From: Vreelandella sulfidaeris
Lineage (GTDB): Bacteria; Pseudomonadota; Gammaproteobacteria; Pseudomonadales; Halomonadaceae
DNA: 64,000 nt
NCBI GenBank assembly: GCA_007182875.1
Contig: AP019514.1
Span: forward strand, 3,596,001 to 3,660,000
Direction: 5' to 3'
The translations under genes were made by a program, and so were the position numbers. The notes beneath the pieces are model-generated. The model was not told where the DNA came from, searched no databases, and saw only the letters and a list, made by a program, of their open reading frames with translations. This document shows positions 1-9,198 of this stretch, one piece after another. How positions within the stretch are numbered: position 1 is the first letter of the stretch; every line of letters begins with the position of its first letter.

Positions 1-101
1 GGCACTAAGTCACCGGGATGATAGCGCCCACCGAAGATTTCCTCGGCGAGATGTTCGGCGATACTGGGGCGAGCTACTGGCTTACTGGGAGATGACGTCA
101 C
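1..101 (-). CDS. GntR-family transcriptional regulator, N-terminal fragment cut by window edge
   Basis: Only the first 33 codons are inside the window. Reading the minus strand from a GTG at 101 gives an N-terminus containing SIAEHLAEEIFGGRYHPGDL. This is the first helix of a GntR winged-helix domain, which normally leads into a 'P.E..L...FGVSR' recognition motif that lies outside. It follows the DMT permease gene by 31 bases on the same strand, so it is probably the last gene of the dehydratase-permease operon and its likely regulator. The effector domain (FCD is likely for a sugar-acid operon) cannot be seen. The start is inferred; another start upstream is possible but would run into the permease stop. 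Confidence 0.6.
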   Translation of the reverse strand, partial: MTSSPSKPVARPSIAEHLAEEIFGGRYHPGDLV

Positions 102-132
102 TACGATAAGACCCTATTTCGATTCCTGACAA

Positions 133-1077
133 TCATACCGTACTTGACCGGTCTGCTGTTATCGACGGCGCAGTTGACACGCTGGCACGCTGCCGCATTT
201 CTAGTCGCCGTTCGTAGAGCCCTTTGACCAGTAAAGTACCCAGAACCAAACTACCGCCGATCAGCGCCACAGGCGCGGGTTGCTCACCCAAAATCCACCA
301 AGCTAATAGCGTGCCCACCACCACTTCAAGCAATAATAGGGAGGCCCACTTCCGCAGAGGGTAGGTAGAGCGGCCCGCGCTGCAGCAGCGTTACGCCGCA
401 GGGTACAATAATCAGACAGAGTAGAATCACCACAGCAAGCTGGTTGGCTGCTGGCAGGGACGGCTCGCTTCCTGCAAGCCAAAACAACCCAGCGGTGCTG
501 CCGACAATAATGCCGTTAAACACTAGCATCGGGCTCATATCCACACCTGGCCGCGTGCGGCAGAGCGTGAAATTAATCGCCAGGGTGGTCGCCGCCATCA
601 AGGCAAAGGCGTTGCCTACCCATGATCCAGCACCCGCATCATCCAGGGCGATCATCGCAATACCAACCATGCAGAGCCAAATCGCCAGCCAAGTACGCCG
701 GGGCAAACGCTCTTTGAGGATAATCCAGGAGAGCACAGCGGCGATAATCGGCGAACTGGCCAGGATCATCAGCACATTGCCCGCCTTGGTGTATTGATTG
801 CCAAGCACAAAGCCGCAGGTCGTCAGACTGAACAAAAGCGCCACGGCGATACCGGTCCAGCCGCAGCGACGATAGGCTCCCAGGGTGCCTCGGCCATAGC
901 GCAACAGGGCGATTAGCAAAAGCCCAGCGCGGAGAGAAAACCGCGCCACATTAGTATCTCCGCATCGGGTAAGTCGGTCACCTTAATCAGCAAGGCATCC
1001 GGCGCCATGATGATCGCGCCACCACCGGTCAACAGCAAACCCTGCTGCCGATGGGACAAGGCACTCCAACGGCTCAT
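133..1077 (-). CDS. DMT-superfamily (EamA) permease, frameshifted
   Basis: Inner-membrane transporter of about 310 residues with two EamA repeats and roughly ten hydrophobic helices. The start ATG at 1077 directly follows the TAA of the upstream dehydratase gene, so the two are translationally coupled. The reading begins MSRWSALSHRQQGLLLTGGG and must shift near 925 (into LLLIALLRYGRG) and near 340 (into LEVVVGTLLAWWILGEQPAP). The conserved EamA ending around 'LGEQPAP...GGSLVLGTLL' is present, so the gene looks complete once the two shifts are repaired. Family knowledge: DMT permeases move small metabolites in or out. The position between a sugar-acid dehydratase and a GntR regulator suggests uptake or overflow of the dehydratase substrate, but no residue here tells the substrate. 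Confidence 0.8.
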
Positions 1078-2875
1078 TTAATGATTGTCCCTGGGCGTAT
1101 GCCTGCGGGCCACATCGCGATATTTAGTTGCTGGCTCTAACGTCATCCCGCGGTCCAGCGGCTCAACCATACTACGCTGGATCTCCTGCCAAGGCGTCTG
1201 GTGGCCGGGGTAACGGTACCCCCGCTCTGCCAAACGTTCACGGCGCATTTCCAGCTCAGCGGCGTCAATTAGCAGCTGCACCTCGCCACGCTTAAGGTCA
1301 ACCCGCAGCCGGTCGCCGCTTTCAAGCAGCCCCAGACCGCCGCCCGTAGCAGCTTCAGGGAGGCGTTGAGAATCGACGGTGAGCCAGACGTGCCCGATTG
1401 ACGGCCATCGCCCAGACACGGCAGTGATTCGATGCCCTGTTTGATTAACGCCTCCGGCGGCTGCATATTGACCACCTCTGCACCGCCAGGGTGGCCGACC
1501 GGCCCTGCCCCGCGCATTACAAGAATGGTGCGCGCATCGATGTTAAGTGACGGGTCATCAATACGGGCGTGATAATCCTCCGAGCCATCAAACACCGCCA
1601 CTTTACCTTCAAAGGCTTCAGGGTCATTGGGGTCATTCAGGAAGCGCTCGCGGAAATCTCTTGAGATCACGCTGGTTTTCATCAATGCCGAATCGAACAG
1701 GTTGCCCTTGAGATTGAGGAAGCCTGCGTGCTCGACCAGCGGATCGCCGTAACGACAAATCACATCAGTGTCCTTTGTTTCCCGACCCTGCAGATTATCG
1801 CCCAGCGAATGGCCGTTGACCGTCAGTGCATCGCTGTGAAGCTTGCCTGCCGTTTGTAGTTCATGAAGGATCGCGGGCACACCGCCAGCACGGTGAAACT
1901 CTTCACAAAGGAAAGCACCGGCAGGCATCACGTTGGCCAGCAGCGGTATTTCGTGGCCTAAGCGCTGCCAGTCATCATTATTCATCTCGATGCCCGCATG
2001 ACGTGCAATCGCGTTGATATGTACCGGCGCGTTGGATGAGCCGCCCAGCGCCGAGCACGCCACAATGGCGTTTTCAAACGCTTCACGGGTCAGAATATCT
2101 AGCGGGCGCAGGTCTTCCCAGACCATATCGACAATCCTTGTTCCGGTGTCATAGGCCGCCATCGCACGCTCTTTATAGGGTGCCGGTATCACCGCCGAAC
2201 CGGGCAGGCTCATACCCAGCACTTCCGCCATCGAGTTCATGGTGGACGCCGTCCCCATGGTATTGCAGTGGCCTATCGACGGCGCTGAATCACTCGCGCG
2301 AGACAGGAACTCGGCGTAGTCGATATCGCCCGCTGCCAGGCGCTTGCGTAGTTCCCAGATAATCGTACCCGAGCCTACCCGCTCGGTACCGCGCCAGCCG
2401 TTAAGCATTGGTCCGCCGGAAAGCACAATGGCAGGAATATTGACTGTTGCCGCCGCCATGAGTGCAGCAGGGTGGTTTTATCGCAGCCGGTGGTCAATAC
2501 CACGCCGTCTAGCGGATAGCCGTGCAGCACTTCCACGATGCCCAAGTAGGCGAGGTTGCGATCCAGCGCAGCAGTAGGCCGCCGCACATTTTCATGGATA
2601 GGGTGCATAGGGAATTCAAACGGCACGCCACCTGCAGCGCGAATGCCGTCTTTAACTCGCTTAACCAACTCAATGTGGTGGCGATTGCAGGGAGTTAAAT
2701 CAGACCCTGACTGGCAAATACCAATAATCGGCTTACCACTGGTCAGTTCATCCAGCGTAATGCCGTAATTAAGATAGCGCTCAATGCACAGCGCTGTCGT
2801 ACCAGGATGATCTGCATTATCGAACCAGTAGCGCGAACGCAACTGCTCAGGCGTTATTCGCTTAAAATTGGCCAT
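1078..2875 (-). CDS. IlvD/Edd-family sugar-acid dehydratase (L-arabinonate / D-xylonate type), frameshifted
   Basis: Removes water from a C5 or C6 aldonic acid to give a 2-keto-3-deoxy acid. About 599 residues, close to the L-arabinonate and D-xylonate dehydratase branch. The three cysteines that hold the [2Fe-2S] cluster in that branch are visible: QSGSDLTPC near residue 60, TTGCDKTT near 130 and [13 protein letters not shown] near 200. Later blocks [12 protein letters not shown] and SGTSGSPS match the C-terminal domain. Shifts are needed near 2460 and near 1350. The ATG at 2875 has GGAGTG eight bases upstream. It heads an operon with the DMT permease and a GntR regulator and diverges from the first TRAP operon. 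Branched-chain IlvD is less likely because of the sugar-acid context and the pentonate-branch motifs. The exact pentonate is not determined. Confidence 0.87.
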
Positions 2876-2964
2876 GGTGTCACTCCACGCCTAGAGTAAA
2901 GATTGAACGAATTAATCAGGAAGATTGGTCACGACGTTACGCTGTCTCAACTTCGACGTCGATA

Positions 2965-2990
2965 CATACAAAAGTATATGTTGAACATAC
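2965..2990. promoter_or_regulatory. CATAC/GTATG element cluster in divergent promoter region
   Basis: The 262-base gap 2876-3137 separates the divergent dehydratase operon and TRAP operon 1. Near its middle lies a run of CATAC half-sites: CATAC at 2965-2969, GTATATG at 2974-2980 (inverted, four-base spacer) and GTATATGTTGAACATAC at 2974-2990, an imperfect dyad. Such TAC/GTA dyads are typical of GntR/FCD operators. The CATACAA core also appears before other operons of this window. No convincing -35/-10 pair was chosen. Confidence 0.45.
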
Positions 2991-3137
2991 AGCGAAAACG
3001 TTAGACATTCATCTAAGGCTTGTGGTGCTCATTTCTTTATTGAGTACTGCTTACACAACAACAATAGCAACCACGCTGTAGCTCGCTTGGAAGATACTCT
3101 TCAAAGCAGCCTGCAGCACGCCAGGAGAGTGACGACT

Positions 3138-4213
3138 ATGCATTATCTTTTGAAGCGTACCCTGTTAGTGACCGGCGCCACGCTGTTCAGCTCAGGTATG
3201 GTTTATGCACAAACGCCTGATCTATCCGATCCCCCCGAGATTGACGGCGCCACCGTAGAAGACCACGGCAGTGTCACCTTACGAATGGGGCTTGGTTTGG
3301 CTGAAAGCTCGCCACAATACATTTCTAGCCGATATTTTGCGGACATTCTTAACCATCGCACCGAAGGGCGCATCAACGTTCACATCTTCCCCAACAGCCA
3401 GCTCGGCGACGATGTGCAGATGATGGAAATGCTGCAGACCGGCACGCTGGATATGACGTACCCCTCTTCCTCCCCGCGACCGGCTACGTCGAAGAGCTGG
3501 CTGTTTTCGACTTACCCTTCCTGTTACCCACCCGGGAAGCGGCCATTGAAGCCATGCGCAGCGATGCCGCCCAGGAGATGCTCGACGCGTTTGACGGTAC
3601 TGGCCTGAAAGCCCTGGCGTTCTCTGAAAACGGCTTCCGCCAGCTCTCCAATAGCGTCAGGGAAGTCACTTCGCCAGAAGATGTGGCGGGCATGGATGTT
3701 CGCGGCCTGTCGATTCGTACCATGGAAAACCCGGTGCACTTGGCCATTTGGGAAGCACTCGGTGCTAACCCAACCCCAATGGCATTTGGTGAGCTGTTTT
3801 CTGCCATGGAACAAGGTGTCGTCGATGGCCAGGAAAACCCCTGGAGTACCATTCTAACCTCCAACTTCTATGAGGTTCAGGACTACGGCTCCGAAACACG
3901 GCATGTTTATACGCCCTTTATCAAGATGATCTCTGAACGTACCTGGGATAGCCTCGCCCCCGAGTATCAGGAGCTTGTACAGGAAGCCGCCCTGCAGGCA
4001 GCGGATTACGAAATCCAGCTTTCAGCTGAGTATGACGACTGGGCGCGTGAGCAACTTGAAGAGCGAGGCATGCAAATTACCCGTCTTGATGACGAGCAGA
4101 TTGCCGCCTTCCAAGAGGCAGTGCAGCCGGTTTACGACGAGTGGGCCCCACGCATTGGCGAAGACTTAGTGGCTGAATTCCAACAGATTGCTGAATCATC
4201 TAAAACGGAATAA
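3138..4213 (+). CDS. TRAP transporter substrate-binding protein DctP (TRAP 1), frameshifted
   Basis: Periplasmic receptor of a TRAP transporter. The ATG at 3138 has GGAGAG upstream and is followed by a signal peptide (MHYLLKRTLLVTGATLFSS, then cleavage near VYAQ). The mature part shows family blocks GRINVHIFPNSQLGDD, then EDVAGMDVRGLSIR and NPTPMAFGELFSAMEQGVVDGQENP, where the arginine of the 'R' block normally binds the substrate carboxylate. One shift near 3462 joins TLDMTYP to LFLPATGYVEELAVFDLPFLLPT. About 358 residues, normal for DctP. It is first in a dctP-dctQ-dctM operon facing the pentonate dehydratase operon, so a sugar acid is the likely ligand (inference). Confidence 0.9.
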
Positions 4214-4268
4214 GCAGCACGCAGCAGCTGTTCGGCTTTCGGCTACTTAGCTTTCGTTGACTAAATCA

Positions 4269-4292
4269 GGCAAGAGGCAAGCGCCTCTTGCC
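4269..4292 (+). terminator. Hairpin between dctP1 and dctQ1 (partial terminator or mRNA stabiliser)
   Basis: Perfect inverted repeat GGCAAGAGGC / GCCTCTTGCC with a four-base loop, 56 bases after the dctP1 stop and 28 bases before dctQ1. Only a weak T-rich tail (TTCTCG) follows, so it may act as an attenuator or as protection of the upstream mRNA rather than a full stop. Confidence 0.7.
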
Positions 4293-4320
4293 TTCTCGTC
4301 ACTCGTCTTTGGGAGAACCC

Positions 4321-4914
4321 ATGACCACACCCGACACGCAACTCCCTGATACCGCGTCTTTTTTTGAGGATCCCCAGCGCCAGCCGCTGGAGATTGACAC
4401 CGAACAGCGCCGCGGCCCTGTTGTGTTTCGTTGGTTAACGTTGGCCATGGAGCACGTGATAGCGGCACTGCTGGTGGCGCTAATCGTCCTCGGTGTCGGC
4501 CAATGTGGTCGGCCGCGCCCTTTCAATAACTCAGTGCCCTGGGCCGATGAGCTGGCCCGCATGCTGTTTATCTGGCTAATTTTTATTGGTGCTGCGGCGG
4601 CTTTCGCCCGCTATGAGCATATCGCCGTGGACATTCTGGTTCGCCGACTCAAGCCGCGGGCCGCCCATATGCTGTATTTGCTTCAACACATCATTATTAC
4701 TGTGTTAATGGGCGTCATCATCTGGGGTGGTTTTATCGTGATGTCCCGTGCAACAAGCCGCACCGCGATACTTAATGTGCCCTGGAACCTCGTCAACGTT
4801 TCCTTCGTTCTCTGCGCGTGCTTTATTGCGGCTGTGGCTATTTGGCGTGCCTGGCAGAGCATTCAACAAATACGTTCACCCCATGTGACACCGAACGCCG
4901 ATGGAGGCCGCTAG
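4321..4914 (+). CDS. TRAP transporter small membrane subunit DctQ (TRAP 1), with a compensated indel pair
   Basis: Four-helix membrane subunit that joins DctP and DctM. The start MTTPDTQLPD is chosen at 4321 because GGGAGA lies just upstream. A long hydrophilic N-terminus of about 40 residues precedes the first helix. The conserved DctQ block PWADELARMLFIWLIFIGAA and the HIAVDILVRRL segment are clear. Between about 4490 and 4525 the reading gives VGQCGRPRPFNNS, whereas the neighbouring frame over the same bases gives SANVVGRAL, the expected family text. The gene therefore holds two indels that cancel out, a strong sign of sequencing error. It ends three bases before dctM1. Confidence 0.88.
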   Translation: MTTPDTQLPDTASFFEDPQRQPLEIDTEQRRGPVVFRWLTLAMEHVIAALLVALIVLGVGQCGRPRPFNNSVPWADELARMLFIWLIFIGAAAAFARYEHIAVDILVRRLKPRAAHMLYLLQHIIITVLMGVIIWGGFIVMSRATSRTAILNVPWNLVNVSFVLCACFIAAVAIWRAWQSIQQIRSPHVTPNADGGR

Positions 4915-4917
4915 ATC

Positions 4918-6197
4918 ATGCTATGGATCTTCCTAGGTATTCTTTTGCCTCGCTGGCACTTGGCCTACCCATTGCCTTTGGCCTGGGCATTGCCGCCGTG
5001 GTAATGGCGTTGCTCTCTGATATTCCGTTATCGATTCTGATTGAGCAGTCGATTCGCGGGGTCAATAGTTTTCCGCTGCTGGCGATTCCGTTCTTTATTC
5101 TGGTCGGTGAAGTGATGAGCAACGGTGGCATCGCCCGCCGGCTGATGGAGCTGGCGGGCGCCTTGGTAGGCTTCGTGCGCGGCGGTCTGGGCCAGGTGGC
5201 GATTACCGGTTCGATGTTCTTCGGTGGCATTAGCGGTTCGGCCGTGGCAGACACCGCCGCGACTGGGGCGATGATGATTCCCTCCATGACCAAGCAGGGC
5301 TACACGGCACCCCAGGCGACGGCGATCAATACTGTTTCGTCGGTCATCGGCATTATTATTCCGCCCTCAATCCCACTGATTCTTTTGGCATTGTGACCGA
5401 GACATCGATTAGTCGCTTGTTCATTGCCGGCATTGTGCCAGGCATCCTGATCGGTTTTGGTCTAATGGCAACAACCTTCATTATGGCCACCATCGGCCAT
5501 GCCGGTCAGACCCGTAAGTTCCGCTTTGATGTATTGTGGCAAGCGTTTAAAGCCGCTTGGCTTGCGCTGGTACTCCCAGTGATCGTCATCGGCGGTATCA
5601 TCGGCGGCGTTTTTACCGCCACCGAAGCCGCCGTGGCGGCACTGCTTTATTCGCTGTTTATCTCTAGTCGTTTACCGCGAATTTAAGATCACTGCGCTCT
5701 GGGGAATGCTGATCCGTACTGCCCGCTTAACCGGTATGGTCTTGCTGCTACTGGCCTTTGCCACCGTTATCGCCTGGTTTTTGACCATTAATATGGTGCC
5801 TCAAACGCTGGTTACCCAAGTGCAGGCGATCACCCAAGACCCGTTCCTGCTACTGTTAATCGTTGCGGGCTTACTGCTGCTGGTAGGGTTTGTGATGGAT
5901 TTGACGCCTGCCATGGTGATTATGGCGCCGATGCTGACCCCCATTGTGACGTCGGTCGGCGTCGACCCGGTCTACTTTGGTGTATTGATGGCCTTTATTC
6001 TTGGCATTGGCCTTTTGACGCCGCCCGTGGGCACCTGCCTTTACGTTGGCTGCGGGGTCGGCAAAGTCTCAATGGAGCAACTAGTGAAAGCCATGCTGCC
6101 CTACCACGCCACCTTGCTGGTGGTGCTGGTCATCCTGATCGCATTTCCCGGTATTGTGACCTGGCTACCTGATCTCACCGCCGTGCGTGGCAACTGA
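4918..6197 (+). CDS. TRAP transporter large membrane subunit DctM (TRAP 1), frameshifted
   Basis: The large permease subunit, about 427 residues with 12 or so helices. The ATG at 4918 follows GGAGG. Family blocks in order: SFPLLAIPFFILVGEVMSNGGIARR, GGISGSAVADTAATGAMMIPSM, IGIIIPPSIPL, GGVFTATEAA, and near the end GLLTPPVGTCLYV. Three shifts are needed: near 4945 (start to LALGLPIAFGLG), near 5385 (after IIPPSIPLIL) and near 5662, where one base restores LVVYREFKITALWGMLIR. Normal length after repair. It closes TRAP operon 1; a stem-loop follows at 6260-6295. Confidence 0.9.
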
Positions 6198-6259
6198 AGG
6201 TTTTTGCAACGCTAGCAACGAGAGCCCCATCGACGCACTCTAAACTTTCGTTATCCGGT

Positions 6260-6295
6260 ACGCATAAGGGACGGCTTCGGTCGCTCCTTTTGCGT
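6260..6295 (+). terminator. Stem-loop after TRAP operon 1
   Basis: ACGCA...AAGG and CCTT...TGCGT pair around a GGCTTCGG apex in the 292-base gap 6198-6489, 63 bases after dctM1. The stem has internal mismatches and no long T run follows directly. It is the best candidate for the end of TRAP operon 1. Confidence 0.5.
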
Positions 6296-6382
6296 TTCAT
6301 AGCGCATCACCATAGTGCCTCACACAATGTTGGCAACTCCCAACAACTAGGCCATACTCAGCTAAACATCACCCTAGCATCC

Positions 6383-6397
6383 TGTCATACCATATGA
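6383..6397. promoter_or_regulatory. TGTCATACCATATGA element, candidate GntR-type operator
   Basis: TCATA-CCA-TATGA at 6385-6397 is an inverted repeat with five-base arms and a three-base centre, about 95 bases upstream of the 6490 operon. Its TGTCATAC start matches the elements at 19108 and 39065. It is the only regulator-like dyad seen in this gap. The regulator is not shown by the sequence; the GntR/FCD gene at 10857 is the nearest candidate. Confidence 0.4.
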
Positions 6398-6489
6398 TGT
6401 TTCATGCTTGTCGCGCGTCATCATCGGATCAACAACATTTCCTGATCAATAACAGTACCTGATCAATAACAAGAGCACCGGGAACCGCC

Positions 6490-7240
6490 ATGCGACTCAA
6501 CAACAAGACGGCCTTGATCACCGCCGCAGGCCAGGGGGATTGGTCGGGCCACCGCCTTGCGCTTCGCCGCTGAAGGCGCGCAGGTCATTGCTACCGATAT
6601 CAACACCCAGAGCTTGGCCGAACTGGCCGATACCCCTGGCATCACCGCACGCCGGCTCGATGTGCTGGACACCGCCGCCATCGAGGCGCTGGCGCACGAG
6701 ATTGGCGCCGTCGACATCCTCTTCAACTGCGCCGGCTACGTGGCCAACGGTTCGCTGCTGGATGGCAGCGACGAAGACTGGGAGCTGTCGCTGTCACTCA
6801 ATGTAATGGCGATGATGCGCCTGATTCGCGCCTTGCTGCCGGCCATGCTCGACAATAACGGCGGCAGCATCATCAATATGGCCTCAGTAGCATCGAGCCT
6901 TAAAGGCGTCCCTAACCGCTGCGCCTACGGCACCACCAAGGCCGCGGTGCTCGGCCTGACCAAGTCGGTGGCTGCCGACTACATCAGCCAGGGAATTCGC
7001 TGCAACGCCATCTGTCCCGGCACCGTGGACTCGCCCTCGCTGCGCCAGCGCATTAGTGAACAAGCCAAACGGCAGGGACGAAACGAAGACGATGTCTACG
7101 CCGAGTTTATCGCCAGGCAGCCTCAGGGGCGCCTGGGCAGCCCGGAAGAAATAGCCGCCCTTGCCACCTATCTGGCCGCCGATGAGTCCGCTTACACCAC
7201 CGGTACCGCCCAGATCATCGATGGTGGCTGGCTGATCTGA
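6490..7240 (+). CDS. SDR dehydrogenase, 2-keto-3-deoxy-L-fuconate dehydrogenase-like, frameshifted
   Basis: NAD(P)-dependent short-chain dehydrogenase of about 250 residues. The text runs MRLNNKTALITAAGQG, then IGRATALRFAAEGA after one shift at a G run near 6537, which restores the Rossmann glycine motif. The later NCAGY block, the serine in the ASVASS segment, the catalytic YGTTK motif and the C-terminal TGTAQIIDGGW block are all present. The DHRS6/BDH2-like style and the partner FAH hydrolase just downstream fit the enzyme that oxidises 2-keto-3-deoxy-L-fuconate (or -rhamnonate) to the 2,4-diketo acid. That role is inferred from context; other SDR substrates remain possible. First gene of a four-gene operon. 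Confidence 0.78.
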
Positions 7241-7282
7241 TCCCATGCACGTCGAAATACAAGACAACCAAGGAACCGACTG

Positions 7283-8134
7283 ATGAAACTGCTACGCTTT
7301 GGCCCGCACAGCCATGAAAAGCCCGGGCTGTTAGATAACAACGGGATAATCCGCGACCTCTCAGCCCATGTCACCGACCTGGCCGGTGAATACCTTGACC
7401 GTCGCATCCTCGAAGGGCTGGCGGCACTGGATGCTGAAAGCCTGCCAGAGGTGCCCGCTGACACCCGCATCGCCCCCTGTGTGGCGGGCGTGGGCAAGTT
7501 CATCTGCATTGGCCTGAACTACTCCGACCATGCCGCCGAGACTGGCGCACAGGTTCCCCCGGAGCCGGTGATCTTCAACAAATGGACCAGCGCCATCTGC
7601 GGCCCGAATGACGACGTCATCATTCCCCGCAACTCAAAGAAGACCGACTGGGAAGTAGAGCTTGGCGTGGTGATCGGCAAGGCCGGACGCTACATCGACG
7701 AAGCCGATGCTATGCAGCATGTCGCTGGTTTCTGCGTGGTCAACGATGTCTCCGAGCGTGAGTTCCAGCTCGAACGCAGCGGTACCTGGGACAAGGGCAA
7801 GGGCTGCGATACCTTCGGCCCGCTGGGCCCCTGGCTGGTCACCCCGGACGAGGTAGCCGACCCTCATCAGCTCGACATGTGGCTTGAGGTGGATGGCAAG
7901 CGCTACCAGGATGGCAACACCCGTACCATGGTTTATCAAATCCCCTTTCTGATCAGCTACCTGAGCCGCTTCATGAGCCTGCAGCCGGGCGATGTGATCT
8001 CCACCGGCACACCGCCCGGTGTCGGCATGGGTCAACAACCGCCGGTTTACCTCAAGCCGGGCCAGCGCATGCGCCTCGGTATTGAAGGGCTTGGCGAGCA
8101 GCACCAGACCGTCGTTGCCGACCAGAAGCGCTGA
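7283..8134 (+). CDS. Fumarylacetoacetate-hydrolase family protein, 2,4-diketo-3-deoxy-fuconate hydrolase-like
   Basis: An intact 283-residue gene with AAGGA eight bases before the ATG. FAH-fold hallmarks: GLNYSDHAAETGAQVP, EPVIFNKWTSAICGPND, the metal-binding acidic pair in WEVELGVVIGK, NDVSERE and STGTPPGVGMG near the end. Enzymes of this subfamily cut C-C bonds in 2,4-diketo acids, giving pyruvate plus an aldehyde or hydroxy acid such as lactate. Directly after the SDR dehydrogenase this suggests the last two steps of an L-fucose or L-rhamnose oxidative route (inference). Annotators often label this family ureidoglycolate lyase, which the context does not support. Confidence 0.85.
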   Translation: MKLLRFGPHSHEKPGLLDNNGIIRDLSAHVTDLAGEYLDRRILEGLAALDAESLPEVPADTRIAPCVAGVGKFICIGLNYSDHAAETGAQVPPEPVIFNKWTSAICGPNDDVIIPRNSKKTDWEVELGVVIGKAGRYIDEADAMQHVAGFCVVNDVSEREFQLERSGTWDKGKGCDTFGPLGPWLVTPDEVADPHQLDMWLEVDGKRYQDGNTRTMVYQIPFLISYLSRFMSLQPGDVISTGTPPGVGMGQQPPVYLKPGQRMRLGIEGLGEQHQTVVADQKR

Positions 8135-8148
8135 GCCAGGAGAGCGAG

Positions 8149-9174
8149 ATGCGAACCGTCGTATGTGCTGAACCGGGTCACATGACACTAGAGCAGCGTG
8201 ATTCCCCGAGCTGTGGCGCGGAAGAAGCGCTGCTACGTATTCGCCGTATTGGGGTGTGTGGTACCGATATTCACGCCTATGGCGGTAATCAACCCTACTT
8301 TAGCTATCCTCGCGTACTCGGCCATGAACTAGCCGGCGAGATCGTCGAGGTGGGTAGCGAGGGTGATCCCGACCTGGTCGGGAAGCGCGCCTACGTGATT
8401 CCCTATCTGCACTGCGGTGAATGCCGCGCCTGTCGCCACGGGCGCACCAATTGCTGCCAGCGGATGCAGGTGATTGGCGTCCACCGTGATGGCGGTATGT
8501 GCGACACCTGGCGGTGCCCCTCGATCATTTAGTAGTGTCCGATACCCTTGCACTTGATCAGCTGGCGCTGGTCGAGTGCATGGCCATTGGCGCCCATGCG
8601 GTGCACCGCAGCGAACTTGCCACTGGCGAACTCGCTGTAGTGTGCGGCGCCGGGCCCATCGGCATGGGGTGGCTCAAATCGCTCGTGAGCGCGGAGCCCA
8701 GGTGGTAGTGATCGACACCAATCCTGAGCGGCTGGCGTTCTGTCGTGAAAAGCTTGGTATCACACTGACCTTGAACCCCAACGAGGATGATATCGACACC
8801 GCCCTGAAGGGGCTTGAGCGACGGCGAGCTCGCCGATGTGGTGTTCGATGCCACCGGCAATCCCGCCGCAATGCAGGCCGGGTTTGACCTGGTGGGGCAC
8901 GCCGGGCGCTACGTATTGGTGAGTATCGTCAAGGCCGACATCAGCTTTAGCGATCCCGACTTTCACCGCAAGGAGCTAACCCTGCTGGCTAGTCGTAACG
9001 CCACTCGCGCCGACTTCGACCAAGTAATCCAACTGATGGAAAGCGGTCGCCTAAAGGCTGATGCGATGATCACCCACCGTGCAGAACTGGCCGATGTGCC
9101 CGAGCACATGCCCGCTTGGTGCACGCCAGCCACCGGCGTGGTCAAGGCGATGATCGAACTCGACAATCCCCTAG
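8149..9174 (+). CDS. Zinc-dependent medium-chain alcohol dehydrogenase, frameshifted
   Basis: MDR-family polyol or sugar-acid dehydrogenase, about 340 residues. The catalytic-zinc region RIGVCGTDIHAYGG and GHELAGEIVEVG is visible. The structural-zinc cysteines sit in CGECRACRHGRTNCC, and the NAD-binding GAGPIGMG follows. Shifts are needed near 8505, 8672 and 8818. The last frame reads on to 9221, but one base fewer in the CCCC run at 9168-9171 would give a stop at 9172-9174. That leaves a GGAG for the next gene, so 9174 is preferred. Relatives include L-galactonate and L-idonate 5-dehydrogenases. Its neighbour is a UxaA-type dehydratase, so oxidation of a C6 aldonate to a ketoaldonate is a reasonable guess. 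Confidence 0.82.
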
Positions 9175-9198
9175 ACAACCCACACCAGGAGCCTCGTC

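Noticed and set aside
444-797. 117-residue plus-strand frame
   Set aside because: Lies antisense inside the DMT permease and shows no family features.
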